DNA of 64,000 nucleotides. Source: TMP-86 sp031394735 (lineage in GTDB: Bacteria > Pseudomonadota > Gammaproteobacteria > Steroidobacterales > Steroidobacteraceae). Of the stretch, positions 41,003 through 50,906 are shown one piece after another. The position numbers and the translations under genes are program-made. The stretch's first letter is position 1; the number at the start of each line of letters is the position of its first letter. The notes beneath the pieces were generated by a model. The model was not told the DNA's origin. It made no database searches and saw only the letters and a program-made list of their open reading frames with translations. The stretch is from assembly GCA_031394735.1 (NCBI GenBank), contig JANMXI010000263.1, positions 24,377-88,376 of the forward strand, in the 5' to 3' direction.

Positions 41003-42370
41003 ATGGCAATCAATATCAAGGCTGGCTGGCCGCTCGAGATCAATCCCAACGCTCCGGCGCATTCGCTGGAACGCAAGCAACCGGCGATCGACGATGGGCT
41101 GGATATCCCCCACCCTTCCCGCTACTACTCGCGTGAGTTCATGGATAAGGAATGGCGGCACCTGTGGCCACGCGTCTGGCTGCTGGCCGGCGTAGCATCC
41201 GATCTTCCAGAGGACGGTGACTACATCACCTTTGAAATCGGCTCCGAATCCATCCTGCTGGTTCGTCAGGCCGATGCCAAGATCAAAGCTTTCTATAATG
41301 TGTGCCCGCATCGCGGCAATCGCATTGCATTGAACGAACGCGGCAGCGTCAGCCAGTTCACCTGCACGTTTCACGGTTGGCAATTTGCCTGCGACGGCAA
41401 ACTCAAGTCGATCACCGACGAAAACACCTTCAACGCGAAGCTGATCCACCACCGGCCCGGCATGACGGAAATCCGCTGCGATACGGTCGGAGGCGTCATC
41501 TTCATCAACATGGACGGCAAGGCGCCCGCTTTGCGCGAGTACCTCGGCCTGCCGGCAGGCTATATCGAAAATTACGAAATCGACAAAATGAACGTGGTGC
41601 ACCACGTGCGCAGCGAATGGGCCGCGAACTGGAAGACCGGCGTCGATGCGTTCTATGAAACCTATCACCTGGCTTTCGTGCATCCGCAAACGCAGACCGT
41701 GATGGAAGATTTCAGCCAGTACGATCTATATCCGAACGGCGCCAGCCGAATGATCGTGCCGTTGTGCACGAAATCGCATCGCGTCAGCGATCAGGATTCA
41801 GTCGATGCGGGCTTGCGCTTCATGATGACCGACGCGGGCATGGATCCGGACAGCTATAAGGGCAATGCGCAGGGTGTGCGCGAGGCCATTCAGCGCAGCA
41901 AGCGCGCGCGTGCCGAGCGGCTGAACCTGACGCACTACGAGAAGTTCACCAACGGACAGCTCACCGACAGCTGGGCCACCGGGCTGTTCCCGAACGTGCA
42001 GATGGGCATGCATCCGGAAGGCGTATTCATCATGCGCTTCGTGCCGCATGCCACCGACCCAGAGAAATTCACCTACGACACCATGATTCTGTACCGGCAT
42101 GTCGATGACAAGGACTACACCGTACCCGCATGGATGGGTCTGCCGGCCGGGATTGACGTCACCGGCCAGACACGGCCGAACATCAAGCACGTGCCGTTGG
42201 GCGAAAAGCCTGAGCTGGGCGAAGTGCTGGATCAGGACTCGGAACTGCTCCCCGTCGTGCAGCAGGGTCTGAAATCACGCGGCTTCCGCGGTCCGCTGTG
42301 GAGCGAACAGGAATCGCGCGTGCGGCATTATCAACGCGAAGTCGATCGATACCTGAACGACGAGAAGTAG
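41003..42370 (+). CDS. Rieske non-haem iron oxygenase, alpha subunit (3)
   Basis: A 455-residue oxygenase. Rieske ligands are C101 and H103 (CPHRGN) and C121 and H124 (CTFHGW); the iron site is in GVDAFYETYHLAFVHPQ. It is a close paralogue of 1734-3086, with the same C-terminal LDQD...Q-G...S-RGF-G pattern. GGAAGAGG about ten bases ahead supports the ATG at 41003. It stands alone behind the extended operator and is the last regulon gene on the right. Hydroxylation or demethylation of the imported compound is likely. Confidence 0.95.
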   Translation: MAINIKAGWPLEINPNAPAHSLERKQPAIDDGLDIPHPSRYYSREFMDKEWRHLWPRVWLLAGVASDLPEDGDYITFEIGSESILLVRQADAKIKAFYNVCPHRGNRIALNERGSVSQFTCTFHGWQFACDGKLKSITDENTFNAKLIHHRPGMTEIRCDTVGGVIFINMDGKAPALREYLGLPAGYIENYEIDKMNVVHHVRSEWAANWKTGVDAFYETYHLAFVHPQTQTVMEDFSQYDLYPNGASRMIVPLCTKSHRVSDQDSVDAGLRFMMTDAGMDPDSYKGNAQGVREAIQRSKRARAERLNLTHYEKFTNGQLTDSWATGLFPNVQMGMHPEGVFIMRFVPHATDPEKFTYDTMILYRHVDDKDYTVPAWMGLPAGIDVTGQTRPNIKHVPLGEKPELGEVLDQDSELLPVVQQGLKSRGFRGPLWSEQESRVRHYQREVDRYLNDEK

Positions 42371-42380
42371 CGGCGGATCG

Positions 42381-42740
42381 CTACAGTGAAGCGATGCGGA
42401 TGCGTCGCTCCACTTCGCCGCAGCTCGACCAACCGATGTTCGACAGCGTGTAGCCCAGTACGCGCTGCGAACGCGCGTCCACCGTCACTTCCATCTCACA
42501 GCCGTGAAAGCCGCTCGGCGCTCCTGCGGGCTGCGCGGGAAGAAACCACACGTACACTTGCTTGATGCCGCTGGTGTCGACCTTGCGCGGTGCGCCAAAG
42601 GTCTCCTGCAGCTTTGCCACGGGTTGCCCGACGTTGTCGGCGACAATTTTCGGCACCGGACGCACCGCAAAGTCGGAATGACCGCAGGCACCCAAGGCGG
42701 CGGCGGCAATCGCAATCACAAACGGCCATGAACGTGACAT
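42381..42740 (-). CDS. Small lipoprotein of unknown function
   Basis: A 119-residue protein with a lipoprotein signal peptide and lipobox LGAC (about 16-19). The mature part includes GQPVAKLQETFGAPRKVDTSGIKQVYVWF, which resembles the SmpA/BamE-like fold in which a small beta-sheet packs on two helices, with two later cysteines (HGCEM, WSSCGE) that may pair. An envelope role is likely; no partner is adjacent. It marks the start of the general gene content to the right of the catabolic region. Confidence 0.78.
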   Translation of the reverse strand: MSRSWPFVIAIAAAALGACGHSDFAVRPVPKIVADNVGQPVAKLQETFGAPRKVDTSGIKQVYVWFLPAQPAGAPSGFHGCEMEVTVDARSQRVLGYTLSNIGWSSCGEVERRIRIASL

Positions 42741-42808
42741 AACTTGAATCTTCCCGTCGTGGATAGACGAGAGACGTTATGCCGCGTATTTACCTCGGCG
42801 CCGCCGAC

Positions 42809-44290
42809 TCAGTTCGCACTAACGAAAGGGATTGCGCGCGCTTGCCGGTTATGTAAATGCAAGGCATGCGTTATGCCCGCGGGGAGATCTTCGGCGTGAT
42901 GCACCGCCATGACGAGCGTGATTCCGCGCGCCATCAACCCGCTGAGCAATTCACGCATCAGATGGCGCTGCTGCGTGTCCAGACCGGTCATCGGCTCATC
43001 CAGCAACAACAATCGCGGCGCCGCCGCCATCGCGCGCGCGAACAAGGCACGTCGCATCTGGCCGTAGGACAGTTCGCGCGGGCGTCGCTGCGCGACGGCG
43101 CCCAGATGAAAATAGCCCAACCATAATTTCGCCGTGCGCAGATCCTGCGCATCGGCCGCTTCGTTCAAGCCGATGCTGGCGTGACGGCCGCTGGCGACCA
43201 GATCCAGAATCGACACGTCGATGGCGTAATCGCTCTGCAGGTCGGGTGAAATGTAGCCGACGGTTTGTTTCCACAGCTCGATGGGTGTGCCGCGCTCGAA
43301 GCCGCCGCGCTCGATCACACCGCCCAAGGCCGGCGCGAGATCGCCATACAGCAGACGCAGAAGGCTGGATTTTCCCGAGCCGTTCGCACCCAGCACCACC
43401 CATTGCTCGCCGTGTTGCACACGCCAGTTCAGTCGCCGCAGCACACAGCGATAGTCGACATATAGACTGGCATTCGACAATTGCAGCAGCGTCGGCATGG
43501 CGCCGGGCACGGCAAGCCGGCGCGCGCCGGAACTCAGCGACGCCGAAGCTGCCGGCTCGCGCAACGCCGCCAGGGTGCGCATGCGGGCGTTCAGCGTACG
43601 AGTGGCGACGATACGGCCGGCCTCCAGGTGCAGCAGGCGGCGCGTCCCGCGCGGAATGTCCGCGACACGATGTGCCGCGACCATCCACGACTGACCGCGC
43701 CGTCTGGCACGCAACAAGATGGCGTCGACCTTGCGTCGGAATCGCTCATCCAGGCCATTGTAAAGTTCATCGAGCAACAGCCAGTGTGGTTTGCGCACCA
43801 ACGTACGCGCCAGTAACGCGAGCCGTTTTTGCCCATAAGACAACGACGATAAATTGCGCGAGGCAAGACGCAACAACCCGCAATCGCGCAAGCTGGAAGC
43901 TACCATGCGCTGCTGTTCGCGGGTCACCGGCGACAACAGAATTTCAGTGTCCTGCAATCCGGCGGCGACGATGTCCCGCACCGGGAAATCCCAGCCCATT
44001 CGCGCGAATTTATCCTGCAATTCGGCGCCGAGGTAGGCCACCAGCGGCTTCACGTCCACCTCGTCGATGGCGCTGCGTCCAAGCCGGTAGCGACGCCATC
44101 CTTCCGCGGTCGGCGTGGGCCAGATCTCACTGCTCAACAATTTGAGAAGCTGCGTTTTGCCGGCGCCATTCCTGCCGATGAGCGCCCAGCGCTCGCCGGC
44201 GCGCAGGTTCAAGTCGATGTGCTTGAGAACCCAACGCTTGCCGCGCCGCACGCCCACATCGTGCAGCGTGATGTTCAATCGCGGTTTCAC
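42809..44290 (-). CDS. Duplicated ABC ATPase (ModF/PhrA-like)
   Basis: A 493-residue soluble protein with two ABC ATPase domains in tandem. The first has Walker A GRNGAGKT, signature LSYGQKR and Walker B LLLDELYNGLD; the second has GANGSGKS, LSYGQMR and LLLDEPMTGLD. No membrane domain is present or adjacent, as in ModF/photorepair-protein-like ATPases whose role is unclear. The GTG start at 44290 overlaps the stop of the MBL gene (GTGA); a longer frame upstream lies inside that gene and is not used. Confidence 0.86.
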   Translation of the reverse strand: MKPRLNITLHDVGVRRGKRWVLKHIDLNLRAGERWALIGRNGAGKTQLLKLLSSEIWPTPTAEGWRRYRLGRSAIDEVDVKPLVAYLGAELQDKFARMGWDFPVRDIVAAGLQDTEILLSPVTREQQRMVASSLRDCGLLRLASRNLSSLSYGQKRLALLARTLVRKPHWLLLDELYNGLDERFRRKVDAILLRARRRGQSWMVAAHRVADIPRGTRRLLHLEAGRIVATRTLNARMRTLAALREPAASASLSSGARRLAVPGAMPTLLQLSNASLYVDYRCVLRRLNWRVQHGEQWVVLGANGSGKSSLLRLLYGDLAPALGGVIERGGFERGTPIELWKQTVGYISPDLQSDYAIDVSILDLVASGRHASIGLNEAADAQDLRTAKLWLGYFHLGAVAQRRPRELSYGQMRRALFARAMAAAPRLLLLDEPMTGLDTQQRHLMRELLSGLMARGITLVMAVHHAEDLPAGITHALHLHNRQARAIPFVSAN

Positions 44291-45129
44291 GCCCGCAGCG
44301 ACCAGATGGCGCCGTCGCGATCGACCCGCTTCTCGTTCAGCAACTTGATGAGATGCGCTTCGAGGGTCAGTTGTGCCCACTTGTGCCGATCGGGCGGCAC
44401 ATCGTCGTAGACGCGCGGCGTGAGCGATTCCAAGGTCGCATGGTCGGCGGCACGCAACGCGGAAAGGACCTTGCTTTCGCGCATCATGCGATGTTTGCGC
44501 AACAGTGCGAGCGTCTGCTTGCCATTGTCGATGACCCCGCCATGGCCCGGCGCGATACGATCGAAATTCCGGTCCATCAATTTCTCGATGGACGAGAGGT
44601 AATCGGCCATATCGCCGTCCGGCGGCAATATCACCGGCGAAACCCCTTCCAGCACATGATCGCCGGAAAACAACATGCCCGCCTCTTCGTGCAGATAGCA
44701 CACGCAATTGGAGGCGTGCCCCGGTGTGCGAATCGCCACGAGTCGACTCTCTCCCAACTGCAGCACATCTCCGTCCGCCGGCACGCGATCGGGCGCAAAG
44801 GTCATATCCTGGCGGCCGTCATGCGGCGGTGGAACACCGATCAATTCTGCGCCGCTGGTTTGCGCCAGCCGCTTCGCCAGCGGTGAATGGTCGCCATGGG
44901 TGTGCGTTGCGATGACCCATTTAATCGGTGCGCCGGCAACCTCGAGGATACGTTGCAAATGCGCGTCATCCGGCGGCCCCGGGTCCAGCACCGCGATCTC
45001 GCGCGAGCCGAACAGGTAGGTATTGGTTCCTGGCCCCGTCATGAGTCCCGGATTTCCGGCCACTAGGCGGCGCACGCCCGTTGCGATAGCAATTGCTGTG
45101 CCAGACGCGAGTCGTGAACGGTCTTCCAT
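44287..45129 (-). CDS. MBL-fold metallo-hydrolase
   Basis: A 280-residue metallo-beta-lactamase-fold hydrolase with THTHGDHSP as the zinc-binding motif, later ligands in TPGHASN, FSGDHVL and APGHGG, and a C-terminal winged-helix-like tail, as in LACTB2-type proteins. These act as thioester or RNA hydrolases; the substrate here is not clear. It is upstream of, and coupled to, the ABC ATPase. Confidence 0.87.
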   Translation of the reverse strand: MEDRSRLASGTAIAIATGVRRLVAGNPGLMTGPGTNTYLFGSREIAVLDPGPPDDAHLQRILEVAGAPIKWVIATHTHGDHSPLAKRLAQTSGAELIGVPPPHDGRQDMTFAPDRVPADGDVLQLGESRLVAIRTPGHASNCVCYLHEEAGMLFSGDHVLEGVSPVILPPDGDMADYLSSIEKLMDRNFDRIAPGHGGVIDNGKQTLALLRKHRMMRESKVLSALRAADHATLESLTPRVYDDVPPDRHKWAQLTLEAHLIKLLNEKRVDRDGAIWSLRA

Positions 45130-45212
45130 GGAAGGCTACTTTAATGGCCGGCAAATCTTTAAGCGAGCAGGCATTGCGAGCGGCGCTGGAGTAGATACAC
45201 TCAGCACTTAAG

Positions 45213-45752
45213 ATGGCTGATTCTCATAACACACGTCGTGCCGGTCACTTCCTGTCCTGGGCTCAGTTGGCAGACCCCAGCGCGGAGCAGTGCCAGCGTT
45301 TTCTGGCGGAGGCGCTCGCGCAATTGCTGAGCGATCTGCTGCGCTCGATCCTGACCAATGCCAGTCCCGCCATTGGCGCCAACGAAAGCATGATCGCGCG
45401 CTATCGTGAATTGGCCGCCGCCTGCGGTGCGTCGGAAGTTTCCAACAACGCAAGCCTCAGCATCAGCCGTGGCAGTCTCGCCAAGCGCTGCGTTGCCTGG
45501 CTGAAATTACTGTTGACCTCACCGTCGGATACCACGCCCGCACCCGCGATGCGCGAATTCGTCGATGCACTGGGTCTGTTTCCGTCGCTGTTCGACCTGG
45601 ACCCCACTGCGCGCTCGCGACGGGCTCGCCTCACCTGGTTGCTCACCCACGACCGCCGGCTCGATGCGAGCACGCGCGAAGCCGCCACCGCACTCATCGA
45701 ATCGTGCGAACACCTGGGCCTGCTGCTCTGGCCGGACGCTGAGACGGCCTGA
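45213..45752 (+). CDS. Hypothetical protein
   Basis: A 179-residue soluble protein, mostly helical, with no signal peptide, membrane segment or motif I recognise. It contains a Ser/Ala-rich helix-forming part (residues 25-60) and a polar C-terminus with RRARLTWLLTHDRRLDAS. It stands alone between the MBL operon (divergent) and the desaturase. Codon use and composition are like its neighbours, so it looks like a real gene of unknown function. Confidence 0.65.
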   Translation: MADSHNTRRAGHFLSWAQLADPSAEQCQRFLAEALAQLLSDLLRSILTNASPAIGANESMIARYRELAAACGASEVSNNASLSISRGSLAKRCVAWLKLLLTSPSDTTPAPAMREFVDALGLFPSLFDLDPTARSRRARLTWLLTHDRRLDASTREAATALIESCEHLGLLLWPDAETA

Positions 45753-46012
45753 TCGGCAGTCGAGTTTGCGGCGTGCCTGCGGGCCCCTGGGTGAATTTTA
45801 CCGATCCGACCCAAGATCCTTCACTGCAAAAGCGCCCCAGCAGGCCTGCCTGCGGCGCTCGCCATGCAGCCGTCCCCCCCCCCGGATACGGGCCACCCCT
45901 TACAAACGCCCGTACAGCCCCCAAATCTGCGATGGTCCGCAAATTACCAGGAAGCTTTTTATGTATAATTTGCGGCTGATAGCTGCTCATACCGGCCAGG
46001 AGTCGAGTCACG

Positions 46013-47131
46013 ATGCAATCGCCCATTCCGCCCAGCATTCCCCCCAGTTCTGACCCGAGCGCCCCTGTGCCGGAAAGCACATCCCGTCGCCGGTTCCGCA
46101 CGCTGTTGCAACCTTTCGCAACCACGCGCCGCATCGCCACTCCCATCATCTGGTTTTTCCTCGACTGGTTCGTGCTCATCGCCGCCATCGCCACGATGCT
46201 GGTCGTGGATTCCATCTGGGTACGAATTTTTGCCTCGCTGGTCGCAGCATTGTGGATCGCGCGTTTGTTCGTCATCGGTCACGACGCCTGTCACGGCAGC
46301 TACACTCCGCGCAAGCGGTTGAACGCCTGGATCGGCCGCATCGCCTTTCTGCCATCGCTCACGCCCTACAGCCTATGGGAAGTCGGCCACAATCTCGCGC
46401 ACCACGGTTTCACCAATCTGAAAGGACGCGACTACGTCTGGACGCCGTTCACACGTGAAGAGTTCATGAAGCTGTCGTGGCTGCGCCGTCAGATGGAAAA
46501 GCTCTATCGCAGCGGCTTCGGTCAGGGCGTGTACTACATGATCGAGCTGTGGTGGAAGAAGCTGTTCTTCCCCACGCGCGAACACGTGAGTGCGCAGCGT
46601 AAGAGCTTCACCTGGGACAGCCTGCTGGTCGCCGCATTCGGCGCATTGTGGATTGGCGGACTGGTCGCCTGGGCCATCATCAGCCACCGCTCCGTCGTGT
46701 CGATGCTGATCTTCGGCTTCGCCATTCCGTTCTTCGTCTGGAACTGCCTCATGGGCTTCGTCATCTACGTGCAGCACACGCACCCGCGCGTGGCCTGGTA
46801 CGAGCGCAAAGAAGAGTGGTCCTCGAATGCCGGCTACGCGACGACAACCGTGCACGTCAAGCTCATGCGCCCGCTCGACGGACTGATTCACTACATCCTC
46901 GAACACGGTGCGCATCACGTGAACATGGGCATTCCGCTGTATCGCCTCAAGGAAGCGCAGGCACGGCTGTCGGCCACACTGGACGAGCGACTCAATTCAG
47001 AAGTGTTCACCTGGCGGTACTACTGGAACACTGTTCGCCGGTGCAAGCTCTATGACTATGCCCGGCATGTCTGGACTGATTACGAAGGGCGGGTTACTTC
47101 GGAGCCTGTTGTTCAGCCGCTGGCTCAGTAA
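46013..47131 (+). CDS. Fatty acid desaturase (membrane di-iron)
   Basis: A 372-residue integral membrane desaturase. The three His boxes are HDACH (90-94), HNLAHH (126-131) and HGAHH (about 302-306), which bind the di-iron centre; four membrane helices lie around 45-90 and 200-250. It probably introduces a double bond into membrane acyl chains. A TATAAT at 45964-45969 lies upstream. The 260 bases between 45753 and 46012 have no gene. Confidence 0.9.
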   Translation: MQSPIPPSIPPSSDPSAPVPESTSRRRFRTLLQPFATTRRIATPIIWFFLDWFVLIAAIATMLVVDSIWVRIFASLVAALWIARLFVIGHDACHGSYTPRKRLNAWIGRIAFLPSLTPYSLWEVGHNLAHHGFTNLKGRDYVWTPFTREEFMKLSWLRRQMEKLYRSGFGQGVYYMIELWWKKLFFPTREHVSAQRKSFTWDSLLVAAFGALWIGGLVAWAIISHRSVVSMLIFGFAIPFFVWNCLMGFVIYVQHTHPRVAWYERKEEWSSNAGYATTTVHVKLMRPLDGLIHYILEHGAHHVNMGIPLYRLKEAQARLSATLDERLNSEVFTWRYYWNTVRRCKLYDYARHVWTDYEGRVTSEPVVQPLAQ

Positions 47132-47151
47132 GAGTCGGCCTGGGTGGAGAT

Positions 47152-47987
47152 TTAAGACGCCAGTCTTGCGGCGTGGTGTTTTAGATGGTCGGCCATGAAA
47201 GTTTGGATGAAGTAGTAGCCGTGGTCGTAGCCTTCTTGCATGCGCAGCCTCAGCTTCTGACCTGATTGACGGGCGGCGGCGGCGAAGAGGTTGGGATGCA
47301 ATTGCTCGGCTAGAAACTTGTCTGCCGTGCCCTGGTCGATCAGGATCTCATCCGCGAACGGAGACTTCGCAACCAGTTCCGTGGCGTCATAGGCCTTCCA
47401 CGACTGTTGGTCAGCCCCCAGATAATTTGTAAATGCCTTTTGTCCCCACGGGCATTGGCTGGGCGCGGCGATGGGCGCGAAGGCGGAGAGGGATTTGTAT
47501 TGGCCTGGGTTTCGCAGCGCGCATACCAATGCGCCGTGGCCGCCCATTGAATGACCGAAGATGCCGGAGGCGCCGGCGCGGGCGGGTAGATTCGCTGCGA
47601 CGACGGCGGGAAGCTCGCGCGTGACGTAGCTGAACATGCGATAGCTTTCCGACCAGGGGGATTGGGTGGCATCGACGTAGAAACCTGCCGACACCCCAAA
47701 ATCCCAACTATCCGCATCGCCCGGGTAGCGTTGTGCACGCGGACTGGTGTCGGGACCGACCAGCATCAGACCCAGTTGCGCGGCCAGCATCTGCGCGTGC
47801 GATTTAATCATGAATGTTTCTTCCGAGCAGGTCAGGCCCGATAGGAAGTACAGCACCGGCACCGACCGGTCGCGCGCCTGCGGCGGCACGTACACCGAGA
47901 ACTTCATCTCGCCACGCGTTTCCGCGGAAACGTGTTTGTAGAAGCGCTGCACGCCGCCGTAGCAGGCGTGCTCGGAAACGATGTCCA

Positions 47988-47988
<1 letters not shown>
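47152..47988 (-). CDS. fghA: S-formylglutathione hydrolase
   Basis: A 278-residue esterase-D family alpha/beta hydrolase. The nucleophile Ser is in GHSMGGHG; the segments FLSGLTCSEETF and EGYDHGYYF (with the catalytic His) are diagnostic. It hydrolyses S-formylglutathione to formate and glutathione, the second step of glutathione-dependent formaldehyde removal. Its ATG shares one base with the stop of the dehydrogenase gene upstream (TGATG), so the two are coupled. A longer upstream frame lies inside that gene. Confidence 0.95.
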
Positions 47989-49097
<1,109 letters not shown>

Positions 49098-49178
49098 GTT
49101 GAATATCCGAAAGGTTGGGCGCGAAACCGCTACCCTAGTGGAAGCGGGCCCGAGTTGGAAGTCCGCCATGAAAGGTGA

Positions 49179-49838
49179 ATGATGAACATCGAATTGACCG
49201 CCACCGAAGCCCGAGTCATCGGGTCCTTGATTGAAAAAGAGGTCACGACACCGGATCAGTACCCGCTGTCGCTGAACGCCCTGGCGAACGCCTGCAATCA
49301 AAAGACCAACCGCGAACCGGTCATGGAATTGAGCGAATCCCAGGTTCAGTCAGCGGTGGATGCGCTGATGAAAAAGTACCTGGTGAGTGACAAATCCGCC
49401 GGCTATGGCGGACGGGTCACCAAGTACAAGCACCGCTTCTGCAATACCGAATTCGGGTCGCTCAAGTTCACCAAACAGGAACTGGGCATCATCGACGTGC
49501 TGTTGTTGCGTGGCGCGCAAACCCCGGGTGAATTGCGGACGCGTACCAATCGATTCTGCGATTTTGTCGACACCGACGAGGTTGAAACCGTTTTGAAAGG
49601 TCTCATGAGCCGTGAAGAAGGGCCGTTCGTTGCCCGATTGCCGCGCGCGCCGGGGTCACGCGAGTCGCGCTACGTGCATCTGTTCAGCGGCATGGTGGAA
49701 TCCGCGCCCGAGCCTGAACCCGACGTCGAAGCCAACGACCCCGTGCAAGGACCGACGTTGAGCGCGCGAGTTGCCCGCCTCGAAGAACTGGTTACCGAAT
49801 TGCAAGCGCAGATCCAGAGCTTGCTGCCGAAAACCTAG
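49179..49838 (+). CDS. YceH/DUF480 family protein
   Basis: A 219-residue protein with two winged-helix domains: the family motifs LTATEARVIGSLIEKEVTTPDQYPLS and GAQTPGELRTR are plain. The C-terminal tail is acidic and ends in a coiled-coil segment (ARVARLEELVTELQAQI). The function of YceH is not established; DNA or protein binding is likely. Two ATG codons in tandem (49179, 49182) follow AAAGG; either may be used. It overlaps the korB 3' end by 4 bases (convergent). Confidence 0.9.
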   Translation: MMNIELTATEARVIGSLIEKEVTTPDQYPLSLNALANACNQKTNREPVMELSESQVQSAVDALMKKYLVSDKSAGYGGRVTKYKHRFCNTEFGSLKFTKQELGIIDVLLLRGAQTPGELRTRTNRFCDFVDTDEVETVLKGLMSREEGPFVARLPRAPGSRESRYVHLFSGMVESAPEPEPDVEANDPVQGPTLSARVARLEELVTELQAQIQSLLPKT

Positions 49839-50893
49839 CGATACCGCCCCATGAGCTTGCCCAGAGCGGCGGCACCCGGCGTGAGCTTCTCGAACGGCAG
49901 GCGATTCAGCGGCAGCGCGCTGGTCTTGTTGAGCGTGTGAAACTCGGTGGTGCTGGATTCATCGATGTGAATCAGCCCGGTCACGTATTCGTGATGCTTG
50001 AGCTTGGTCTCGATGTAGTTGTACGCCGCGCTGCGATCGGTGGGATCGTAAGTCGGGTCGAGCTTGCGTAAGTTAACGCGGCTGCCGTCGTGTAATTGCA
50101 CCGGCACGCTTTCACCCGCGTCGTAGCTGACCGCAATTTCCTTCGCTGGCGGCACGAAGTCCGCCTCCACCACCGGTTGGTAGTGTTCGCGCGTGAAGGT
50201 GTAGCTCTTGGTCGACCCTTCGTGGTCGTTGAAGGTCACGCAGGGCGAGAGCACGTCGATCAGCGCGAAGCCGTTGTGCCGCAGACCGGCCTGGATCAGC
50301 GGCACGAGCTGTGCCTTATCGCCGGAAAAACTGCGCGCGACGAAGGTGGCGCCCAGTGACAGCGCGAGCAGCACCGGATCGATGGGCGGCGTCTGGTTGA
50401 CCTCCCCCTTCTTCGCCTTGGTGCCGATGTCGGCAGACGCCGAGAACTGCCCCTTGGTGAGACCGTACACGCCGTTGTTCTCGATCATGTACAGCATGTT
50501 CACGTTGCGGCGAATCACGTGCACCAATTGGCCCAGACCGATGGACAGCGAATCGCCGTCGCCCGAGATGCCGATATAGGTGAGCTCGCGGTTGGCCGCA
50601 TTGGCGCCGCTGGCAATCGAGGGCATGCGGCCGTGAACGGAATTGAACCCATGTGCCCCGGCGACGAAATACGCCGTGGTCTTGGAGGAGCAGCCGATGC
50701 CCGACAGCTTCACGAGCTGCTCGGGACGCATGTCCAGACCCCAGCAGGCCTCGACGATGGCCGCGGTGATCGAGTCGTGACCGCACCCGGCGCACAGCGT
50801 CGACATGCTGCCCTCGTACTGACGACGCGTCAGTCCAAGCGAATTCAGCGGCAGGGAGGGATGGGAGACCTTGGGCTTGTTGATGAATGACAT
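49835..50893 (-). CDS. korB: 2-oxoacid:ferredoxin oxidoreductase, beta subunit
   Basis: A 352-residue ThDP and 4Fe-4S subunit. Cluster cysteines are in LCAGCGH, GIGCSSK and SPCVTF; the ThDP motif is GDGDSLSIG to ENN. With KorA it oxidises 2-oxoglutarate or a similar acid to acyl-CoA with ferredoxin reduction. The ATG at 50893 lies 13 bases after the korA stop. Homologues in aerobic proteobacteria tolerate oxygen; the GltD-like gene ahead would accept or deliver the electrons. Confidence 0.92.
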   Translation of the reverse strand: MSFINKPKVSHPSLPLNSLGLTRRQYEGSMSTLCAGCGHDSITAAIVEACWGLDMRPEQLVKLSGIGCSSKTTAYFVAGAHGFNSVHGRMPSIASGANAANRELTYIGISGDGDSLSIGLGQLVHVIRRNVNMLYMIENNGVYGLTKGQFSASADIGTKAKKGEVNQTPPIDPVLLALSLGATFVARSFSGDKAQLVPLIQAGLRHNGFALIDVLSPCVTFNDHEGSTKSYTFTREHYQPVVEADFVPPAKEIAVSYDAGESVPVQLHDGSRVNLRKLDPTYDPTDRSAAYNYIETKLKHHEYVTGLIHIDESSTTEFHTLNKTSALPLNRLPFEKLTPGAAALGKLMGRYR

Positions 50894-50906
50894 GGTGCTC
50901 TCGTGA

